From NCBI GenBank assembly GCA_002415895.1, contig DIAV01000327.1, positions 21,963 to 37,077 on the forward strand: DNA of 15,115 nucleotides, read 5' to 3'. Below, one piece after another: positions 8,071-15,115 of this stretch (positions within the stretch are counted from its first letter, which is position 1; the number at the start of each line of letters is the position of its first letter). Source of the stretch: Anaerolineales bacterium UBA5069 (GTDB lineage: Bacteria; Chloroflexota; Anaerolineae; Caldilineales; Caldilineaceae). Under the pieces are notes generated by a model that searched no databases, had not been told where the DNA came from, and saw nothing but the letters and a program-made list of their open reading frames with translations. The position numbers and the translations under genes are program-made.

Positions 8071-8116
8071 CAAAACAAACAAAGCCAGAGCCTGGAACTC
8101 CTCAAGCGCTCTGGCT
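8071..8116 (-). terminator. Candidate intrinsic terminator after oppF
   Basis: On the minus strand the arm AGCCAGAGC (8108-8116) pairs with GCTCTGGCT (8083-8091) around a 16-nt loop and is followed immediately by TTGTTTGTTTTG (8071-8082). This is the only stem in the window with a clearly T-rich tail. It lies about 100 bp past the oppF stop and about 40 bp before the binding-protein B start, so it probably ends the upstream operon. The long loop makes it moderate in strength. The promoter for gene B should lie within the following 40 bp or overlap the stem; no box there is convincing. Confidence 0.55.
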
Positions 8117-8217
8117 CCTGCAAAGGTTCCAATTCCATGGAGAGTCACCAAGCCGAGGCCGGAAAGTCATGCAGCCATGCCGCCACCCAGCTATGCAGGC
8201 ATGCAGAACGCACAGGA

Positions 8218-9276
8218 TCAGGCTGGAACGGCCGCAATATTGGCAGCGGCCTTGTGGCTCTGCAGGTCCGGCGTCGCACCGCCCACGCGCTCCACAAGGT
8301 GGCAGGCTGCCCAGTGGCCGCCGCGCTTCTCCTCGAAGACCGGCTCGTCCACCTTGCAGCGGTCAATTGCCAGCGGGCAGCGCGGGTGGAAGCGGCAGCC
8401 TGAGGGCGGGTTGACCGGTGAGGGAATTTCGCCTGTGAGCACAATGCGGTCGCGCTTGCGGCGCGGGTCGGCCACGGGAATTGCGGAGAGCAGCGCCTGC
8501 GTGTAGGGGTGCAACGGGGTGCGGAAGAGCTTTTCGCGCGAGCTCATCTCCACCATCTTGCCCAGGTACATGACACCCACGCGGTCGCTAATGTGTTCGA
8601 CCACGCTCAGGTCATGCGCAACAAAGAGATAGGTGATGCCGAACTCTTTCTGCAGGCTCTTGAGCAGGTTGAGGATTTGCGACTGGATGGAGACGTCCAG
8701 CGCCGAGACAGGTTCGTCGCAGATGATGAACTTGGGTTGCAGCGCAAGCGCGCGGGCAATGCCAATGCGCTGGCGCTGGCCGCCCGAAAATTCGTGCGGG
8801 TAGCGATGTGCGTGGTAGGGATTGAGACCCACCTTGTCCAGCATCTCCTGCACAATCTTGTTGCGCGCGTCGGCTTCCTTCATGCCCTGAATCAGCAGCC
8901 CCTCGGCAATGATGTCGCCCACGGGCATACGCGGGTCCAGCGAGGCATAAGGGTCCTGGAAGACAATTTGCATTTGCCGCCGCAGCGCCGTCAGGTCCTT
9001 CCCTTTTTTGGCAAAGACATCTTCGCCGTCAAAGAAGACATTGCCCGCGGTGGCCTTCTGCAGGCGCAGAATGGTGCGCGAAATCGTTGTCTTGCCGCAG
9101 CCCGATTCGCCCACAAGGCCAAAGGTTTCGCCTTCGCGCACTGCGAAGGAAACGCCGTCCACCGCCTTGACATTGGCGACAACACGCTGAAAGACACCGG
9201 CGCGAATGGGGAAATAGGTTTTCAGATCGTTGACGGCCAACAGATCCTTGCTGGCCACATTCATTTGTACGGACAT
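8218..9276 (-). CDS. oppF: OppF/DppF-type ABC transporter ATPase
   Basis: Cytoplasmic ATPase that pairs with OppD to power peptide-type import, 352 aa. Walker A is GESGCGKT (56-63), the Q-loop is [11 protein letters not shown] (105-115), the signature is FSGGQRQR (163-170), Walker B is [12 protein letters not shown] (183-194) and the switch His is in VAHDLS (219-224). All catalytic residues are present. The [11 protein letters not shown] stretch (21-31) is typical of OppF. The C-terminal oligopeptide domain ([13 protein letters not shown], then residues 290-327) carries Cys294, Cys300, Cys307 and Cys325, the CX5CX6CX17C spacing expected for the [4Fe-4S] site reported in this subfamily. I chose the ATG at 9274-9276 because CAGG lies close upstream. 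An ATG 12 nt downstream (9264) is possible, and an in-frame TTG at 9306 less so. The gene lies 102 bp downstream of oppD and is last in its unit, before the terminator near 8100. Confidence 0.94.
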   Translation of the reverse strand: MSVQMNVASKDLLAVNDLKTYFPIRAGVFQRVVANVKAVDGVSFAVREGETFGLVGESGCGKTTISRTILRLQKATAGNVFFDGEDVFAKKGKDLTALRRQMQIVFQDPYASLDPRMPVGDIIAEGLLIQGMKEADARNKIVQEMLDKVGLNPYHAHRYPHEFSGGQRQRIGIARALALQPKFIICDEPVSALDVSIQSQILNLLKSLQKEFGITYLFVAHDLSVVEHISDRVGVMYLGKMVEMSSREKLFRTPLHPYTQALLSAIPVADPRRKRDRIVLTGEIPSPVNPPSGCRFHPRCPLAIDRCKVDEPVFEEKRGGHWAACHLVERVGGATPDLQSHKAAANIAAVPA

Positions 9277-9378
9277 GCGAAGCCTGTTCTGCAGTTGCGT
9301 GCGCAAGCGCGCACACAGGAAAGGCCGGAGAAGCCAACCCGGTGAGGGGAGCGCCCCTTCGGCAGGCGATACCTGCGC

Positions 9379-10545
9379 TTAAGCGACTTCTTCCGGCGCG
9401 ACCGGCGCGACAATCACTTCAGCAAAGACCTCATCACCCTCAAAGCGCCAGTCCACACGCCCAACGCCTTCCCACATATGCGCCGTGGCTGGGTCGCGCA
9501 TGAAGCAACGCACGCTGTGCTTCGGCTTCACTTCGATCAGGGTTGGGTCATTCTGTGTGCAGTATTCTTTGACATAGGGGCAGCGAGGCGAGAACTTGCA
9601 GCCCAGCGGCAGCCGAATCAGGTTAGGTACAGAGCCGGGAATCACGGCCAGGTGGTCGCGCACCTCACCCAGCACGGGGATGGCAGCGAGCAGGCCCTCG
9701 GTATAGGGGTGCAGCGGATCGTCAAAGAGCGTGTAAACGTCCGTGTATTCGACAATCTGCCCGGCATACATCACCGCCACCTTGTCGCACATCTCGGCAA
9801 TCACGCCCATATCGTGCGTAATCAGTAAAATGGAGGTGCCGGTTTCCTTGCGCAGGTTGCGCATGAGGTCAAGAATCTGCGCCTGAATGGTCACGTCGAG
9901 CGCGGTTGTCGGCTCGTCGGCAATCAGCAGCGCAGGGCGGCAGGCCAGCGCCATGGCAATCATCACACGCTGCGCCTGGCCACCCGAAATCTCATGCGGG
10001 AATGCCTGGGCGCGCCGCTCGGCGTCGGCAATGCCCACAAGCTTGAGCAGCGCAACCGCTTGCTTGTGCGCTTCGGTCTGCGACAGCTTCTGATGGGTTT
10101 GCAGCGTCTCGGCGATCTGATCGCCAATGCGGAAGACGGGGTTGAGGCAGGAGGTGGGCTGCTGGAAGATCATGGAGAGGCGGTTGCCGCGCAACTGCAC
10201 CATGGACTCCTCGGGCACCTGCGTCAGGTCAACACCGTCGAAGGAAATGGATCCGTCAACGATCTTGCCCGAAGAGGCCAGCAGGCGCATGATGCTGAGT
10301 GACGTTACGCTCTTTCCCGAGCCGGACTCACCCACCAGCCCCATGACTTCGCCGGGGAGGATGGAGAAGTCAACCCCGTTGATGGCCTGCACAATGCCAT
10401 CCTCGGTGTAGAAGTAGGTCTTGAGCCCCTTGACGTCGAGCAAGGGGGCCGCGCCATTGCCGGAAGCGGCAGGCGCGGGGACAACGGGGTCTACAACGCC
10501 CACGGGCGTTGCAACAGGGGTAGAAGTTGAAATGTCAGTCGTCAT
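9379..10545 (-). CDS. oppD: OppD/DppD-type ABC transporter ATPase
   Basis: Cytoplasmic ATPase partner of OppF, 388 aa. A Thr/Pro/Ala-rich N-terminal tail of about 33 residues precedes the domain. Walker A is GESGSGKS (72-79), the Q-loop is IFQQPTSCLNP (126-136), the signature is ISGGQAQR (186-193), Walker B is LLIADEPTTALD (206-217) and the switch His is in ITHDMG (242-247). The site therefore looks competent; Ala replaces the first Arg of the usual GGQRQR. The C-terminal domain has Cys316, Cys322, Cys329 and Cys347, matching the [4Fe-4S] arrangement seen in OppF here. A tail of about 38 residues (VGRVDWRFEG, acidic and Val-rich end) extends beyond the usual domain end. The start is the ATG at 10543-10545, 34 nt after the oppC2 stop, with only a weak GGA ribosome site. 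As the only ATPase pair in the window, OppD/OppF may energise both permease pairs. Confidence 0.94.
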   Translation of the reverse strand: MTTDISTSTPVATPVGVVDPVVPAPAASGNGAAPLLDVKGLKTYFYTEDGIVQAINGVDFSILPGEVMGLVGESGSGKSVTSLSIMRLLASSGKIVDGSISFDGVDLTQVPEESMVQLRGNRLSMIFQQPTSCLNPVFRIGDQIAETLQTHQKLSQTEAHKQAVALLKLVGIADAERRAQAFPHEISGGQAQRVMIAMALACRPALLIADEPTTALDVTIQAQILDLMRNLRKETGTSILLITHDMGVIAEMCDKVAVMYAGQIVEYTDVYTLFDDPLHPYTEGLLAAIPVLGEVRDHLAVIPGSVPNLIRLPLGCKFSPRCPYVKEYCTQNDPTLIEVKPKHSVRCFMRDPATAHMWEGVGRVDWRFEGDEVFAEVIVAPVAPEEVA

Positions 10546-10579
10546 AGTGAATCCGAAATCAGCAGATGGCTGGAGCAGG

Positions 10580-11584
10580 TTAGCGCTTGAGCCGCGGGTC
10601 CAATGCGTCCCGCAGGCCATCGCCGATGAAGTTGAAGCAGAGCGAGACAATCACCAATGGAATACCCGGCACAAGCGGCAGCCATGGATTGGTGAACATG
10701 TAGCTGCGCGATTGGGCAAGCATATTGCCCCACGTGGGCGTGGGGTCCTGAATGCCAACGCCAAGGAAGGAGAGCGCCGACTCAAGGATGATAATGCCGC
10801 CCAGCGCGAGGCTGGCATTGACAAGAATGGGTGCAATGCCGTTGGGGATGATGTGGCGGAAGATAATGCGCCCTTCTGATGCACCCTGGGCACGCAACGC
10901 TTCAACGAACTCGCGCGAGCGCAACGAAAGCGCCATGCCGCGCATGAGGCGCGCCGCCCCCAGCCAACTGAAGACGACAAGGATCATGATCATGACGACA
11001 ACCTGGCGCGTTTCGCGTGCCGGTGTCAGCAGCACCGCGCCAATGATTCTGTTCAGAAACTCGGGCGGCCGCAGAATGTCGTCACCCTTGAGCAGAATGG
11101 CCGAGACAATGAGCAGGATGGGCAGCAGCGGAATCGCGAGCATGAACTCGATCACGCGCGAGACAGCCGCGTCGGTAAAGCCGCCAAAGTACCCTGCGGC
11201 CGCGCCGATCATGACGCCCAGCGTTTCGGAAATTGCCACGACAAAAATGGCAATTGTCAGCGAAATGCGCCCAGCATAGAGCAAACGCGTGAAGAGGTCG
11301 CGGCCGAGGTGGTCAATACCCAGCAGATGGCGACCTGCATCGGTCACAACACCCGGGGGCGCAGGCCGCACAGGGGCCGTGACGTCAATGGTGTCACGCG
11401 CGTAGGGTGTGATGTAGGGTGCAAGGAAGGACATGAGGAGGATGATCATCAACACCACCAGCGAAATCATCGCCATGCGGTGGCGGCGGAAGCGGCGCGC
11501 GACCACAGACCACTGACCTTGTGCCTCGCCTTCTTCGTTCTCGGGTTTCTGCTTGAGTGAAACAGTCGCGGCTGTTGAAGCCAT
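10580..11584 (-). CDS. oppC: OppC/DppC-type ABC permease, copy 2
   Basis: Inner-membrane permease subunit, 334 aa, partner of OppB2. The N terminus is hydrophilic and Gln/Glu-rich, followed by a TM helix at about 38-56. HLLGIDHLGRDLFTRLLYAG (86-105) is the OppC hallmark. The EAA loop is at about 222-246 (SREFVEALRAQGASEGRIIF, then RHIIP). ESALSFLGVGIQDPTPTWG (268-286) and IGDGLRDALDPRLKR close the protein. An extra loop of about 30 residues (166-195, starting KGDDILRPPEFLNRI) separates two TM segments and is absent from copy 1. The start is the ATG at 11582-11584, with AGGAG about 10 nt upstream; the frame extends further upstream but without family sequence. It lies 97 bp after oppB2 and 34 bp before oppD. 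It is clearly diverged from copy 1, so the two permease pairs are not a recent duplication. Confidence 0.93.
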   Translation of the reverse strand: MASTAATVSLKQKPENEEGEAQGQWSVVARRFRRHRMAMISLVVLMIILLMSFLAPYITPYARDTIDVTAPVRPAPPGVVTDAGRHLLGIDHLGRDLFTRLLYAGRISLTIAIFVVAISETLGVMIGAAAGYFGGFTDAAVSRVIEFMLAIPLLPILLIVSAILLKGDDILRPPEFLNRIIGAVLLTPARETRQVVVMIMILVVFSWLGAARLMRGMALSLRSREFVEALRAQGASEGRIIFRHIIPNGIAPILVNASLALGGIIILESALSFLGVGIQDPTPTWGNMLAQSRSYMFTNPWLPLVPGIPLVIVSLCFNFIGDGLRDALDPRLKR

Positions 11585-11681
11585 AGTCAGCGTACTCCTG
11601 CAAAACGGCCAGTGGCGCAACGCAGATGGACCGGTTCGGGCGTGCCGTAGCCGAGTCCAGGAAGACAATTCATGCCAACAA

Positions 11682-12863
11682 TTACGAGTACCGAATGCGC
11701 GGGTCCACCACCGTGTAGAGAATGTCACCCAGCAAGGTGGCAAAGACGGTCAGCACTGCGGTAATAAAGATAAACGCCAGCGCAACGGGCCAGTCACTGC
11801 GGTTCAGCGCATCGACATAGAGGCTGCCAATGCCCGGCCACGCAAAGACCGTCTCGGTGATGGTGGCCCCGGCAAAGAGGCTGGGGATTTGCAGCACCAG
11901 AATGGTGACAAAGGGAATCAGCGCGTTGCGCAGCGCATGTTTGACGATGACGGCGCGCTCGACCAGGCCCTTGGCGCGCGCGGTGCGCACGTAATCCTGC
12001 CGCAACACCTCCAGCATGGAGGAGCGCACAAAGCGACTCCATTGCGCTGTGTTGAAGAACGTTAACACAAAGAGCGGCATGAGAATATGCAGGAAACGAT
12101 CCGCCGGCGTTTTAGGCTGAATTGTGGGCAGCCACGAGGCAATTTCGTACGGGCGGATGGCCGTACGCAAGCCAGGTGGCAGACGTATCAGCCAGGGCGC
12201 TTGCTCCGAAATGAGCACGGGCACAATTGAAAAGAGCAGAATCATGATCAGCCCAAAAAAGAAGGTGGGCATGGCTGATCCAATAAAGGAGATGGTGGTG
12301 GCTAAATAGTCGAATTTGGAATACTGGCGCACGGCGCTGAAGATGCCGATAGGGATGCCAATCAGCAGCGAGAGCAACAACGCCGAGACCATCAACTCCA
12401 GCGTTGGCCCAATGCGCGAGCGGAAGAGGTCCATGGCGGGGCGGCCAATGCTCACCACGCTGGAGAGACCAAAGTCACCGCGCAGCACGCCCTGACTGCT
12501 CTTGATGGGCGGATGCAGTTTGGGCATCTCTTCCAGGTATACATAGTCCTTGCAGCCGCCCGTCTCTGCATCCGGCAGGTAACAGCCAACAGGAACCTCG
12601 GCAAAATAGGTGTTGCCTGCAATGACAATGGGGCCGCTGGGAAAACCCGCCAGCCAGCGCGAAAACCGCACAGGCCAGTACAAATCAAGTTCATATTGCG
12701 CCCGAATACGGGCGACATCAGTGTCTTTGAGGCGCTGCTGCGACTGGCGCAGCCCTGTAAGGGGGCCGCCGGGCGCGATGCTGAATAGAAAATAGGTGGC
12801 GACGGCAACAGCCAGCACCACGAAGACCATTTGAATGACACGACGAATCAGATATCCGGTCAT
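11682..12863 (-). CDS. oppB: OppB/DppB-type ABC permease, copy 2
   Basis: Inner-membrane permease subunit, 393 aa, longer than most OppB proteins because of two insertions. It begins MTGYLIRRVIQMVFVVLAV, then ATYFLFSIAPGGPL. The first insertion (about 72-126), between the RWLAGF segment and RGDFGLS (128-134), contains Cys94 and Cys104. The second (about 218-252) is Pro-rich and precedes the helix leading to the EAA loop (290-317, DYVRTARAKGLVERAVIVKH, then ALRNALIP). TETVFAWPGIGSLYVDA (336-352) and DILYTVVDPRIRYS end the protein as expected. The start is the ATG at 12861-12863, with GAGG 5 nt upstream. It follows the 313-bp gap after binding-protein C and forms the heterodimer with OppC2. Confidence 0.93.
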   Translation of the reverse strand: MTGYLIRRVIQMVFVVLAVAVATYFLFSIAPGGPLTGLRQSQQRLKDTDVARIRAQYELDLYWPVRFSRWLAGFPSGPIVIAGNTYFAEVPVGCYLPDAETGGCKDYVYLEEMPKLHPPIKSSQGVLRGDFGLSSVVSIGRPAMDLFRSRIGPTLELMVSALLLSLLIGIPIGIFSAVRQYSKFDYLATTISFIGSAMPTFFFGLIMILLFSIVPVLISEQAPWLIRLPPGLRTAIRPYEIASWLPTIQPKTPADRFLHILMPLFVLTFFNTAQWSRFVRSSMLEVLRQDYVRTARAKGLVERAVIVKHALRNALIPFVTILVLQIPSLFAGATITETVFAWPGIGSLYVDALNRSDWPVALAFIFITAVLTVFATLLGDILYTVVDPRIRYS

Positions 12864-13176
12864 AAAAACCTCAGCCCCGGGCCCTTGCCGCGTTGGAAAG
12901 GGGAGAATAGCGCCTCATGCGTGGCCGGCCTCTGTATTTGCGAGGGAAGCCGCAGCAATGGAGGGAACGCAAGCCTGCTGTGCATTGTATTGCGGCGCAT
13001 GTGCACCAGGCCGTTTGCGCCGCACTGTGTAACGCAAGATTGAAACACGCGGGCAGGGTCATGAATGCACCGCCCGCCCGCGCTAAGGAGCGTCGGCCCC
13101 TCTGCCCAGGCAGAGGGGCCGACAGAGAGCCGTCGCACTGCACCACACGCTTGCAGTGCGACGGCCTCTCGGAAGA
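12864..13176 (-). promoter_or_regulatory. 313-bp intergenic region with tandem strong stem-loops
   Basis: No gene is seen in this gap between binding-protein C and oppB2. Near the binding-protein stop, two hairpins stand in tandem. One pairs 13129-13142 with 13152-13165 (14 bp, GCCGTCGCACTGCA, 9-nt loop), starting 11 nt after the stop. The other pairs 13092-13105 with 13110-13123 (14 bp, arm GTCGGCCCCTCTGC, 4-nt loop). A weaker 7-bp GC stem pairs 13048-13054 with 13076-13082. None has a T-rich tail on the minus strand. A -10-like TACAAT occurs at 12984-12989 on the minus strand but lacks a -35 box. The layout suits partial termination or mRNA protection that gives more binding protein than permease. 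Confidence 0.6.
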
Positions 13177-15063
<1,887 letters not shown>

Positions 15064-15070
15064 ACCTTGA

Positions 15071-15110
15071 TCTCCTTTGATGCAATGGGTTATGCAACAG
15101 GTTGATGCAA
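15071..15110 (-). promoter_or_regulatory. Ribosome site and three ATGCAA repeats upstream of binding-protein C gene
   Basis: On the plus strand ATGCAA occurs at 15080-15085, 15092-15097 and 15105-15110 (TTGCAT on the coding strand), spaced 12 and 13 bp, and two copies share a longer GCAACAGGT context. They run up to the strong ribosome site AAGGAG (15072-15078) of the gene. Because they sit about 17-47 bp before the start they could be an operator or part of the 5' leader. The window ends at 15115, so the promoter itself is not visible. Confidence 0.4.
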
Positions 15111-15115
15111 CAGGT

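Noticed and set aside
8168..8207. Repeated CATGC/ATGCAG words between oppF and binding-protein B
   Set aside because: Short and irregular, with no consistent spacing or stem; not distinguishable from chance.
6297..8414. Long open frame (about 705 codons) on the plus strand opposite binding-protein B
   Set aside because: It is antisense to a clear family-5 gene, is Val/Gly/Ala/His-rich with no recognisable motif, and follows from the codon bias of the GC-rich minus-strand gene.
12873..12905. CCCCGGGCCC...GGAAAGGGG stretch upstream of oppB2 as a dispersed repeat
   Set aside because: It resembles a decayed repeat, but the pairing is imperfect and no second copy is in the window.
15080..15110. 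CRISPR-like array
   Set aside because: Repeats are only 6 bp with 6-7 bp between them and no cas genes are present.

Overview
This is a GC-rich stretch of bacterial chromosome dominated by one compound peptide/nickel-class (family 5) ABC import locus, with the tail of an unrelated membrane glycosyltransferase gene at the left edge. All transporter genes lie on the minus strand and read right to left. The organism is most likely a Chloroflexota member of the Anaerolineae/Caldilineales type. This inference rests on the style of the proteins: a GT39-like membrane protein ending in two beta-sandwich domains, lipoprotein binding proteins with Ala/Pro-rich linkers, and several family-5 transporters in one place. 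No marker gene is present to prove it.

Layout. 1-1812 (+): 3' part of a polytopic GT39-like protein, convergent with the transporter locus. 1813-2011: convergent intergenic gap holding a perfect 25-bp inverted repeat. 2012-8030 (-): transporter half 1, in transcription order binding protein B (6267-8030), permeases OppB1 (4933-6000) and OppC1 (3886-4917), and binding protein A (2012-3754). 8071-8116: a hairpin with a T-rich tail, the best intrinsic terminator in the window, which separates the two halves. 8218-15063 (-): transporter half 2, in transcription order binding protein C (13177-15063), OppB2 (11682-12863), OppC2 (10580-11584), and the ATPases OppD (9379-10545) and OppF (8218-9276).

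How it works together. The binding proteins are probably tethered lipoproteins that deliver a peptide-like ligand to an OppB/OppC heterodimer, powered by OppD/OppF. There are three binding proteins and two permease pairs but only one ATPase pair, so OppD/OppF probably serve both permeases. Strong stem-loops sit just downstream of binding-protein genes C and B and between oppC1 and binding-protein gene A. This fits post-transcriptional tuning of binding-protein versus permease levels.

The most striking item is binding protein C. Its order is circularly permuted relative to its two neighbours. The segment that normally forms the second half of the fold (beginning at the VRQAI motif) follows the lipoprotein signal directly. 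The normal N-terminal half comes after it, and the protein stops just where the VRQAI segment would normally begin. The break falls at the domain I/domain II boundary, and the new joint links the natural C and N termini. Other items are cysteine-pair insertions in both OppB paralogues, perfect long inverted repeats, three ATGCAA repeats upstream of binding-protein gene C, and a candidate extended -10 promoter with a structured leader ahead of oppB1.
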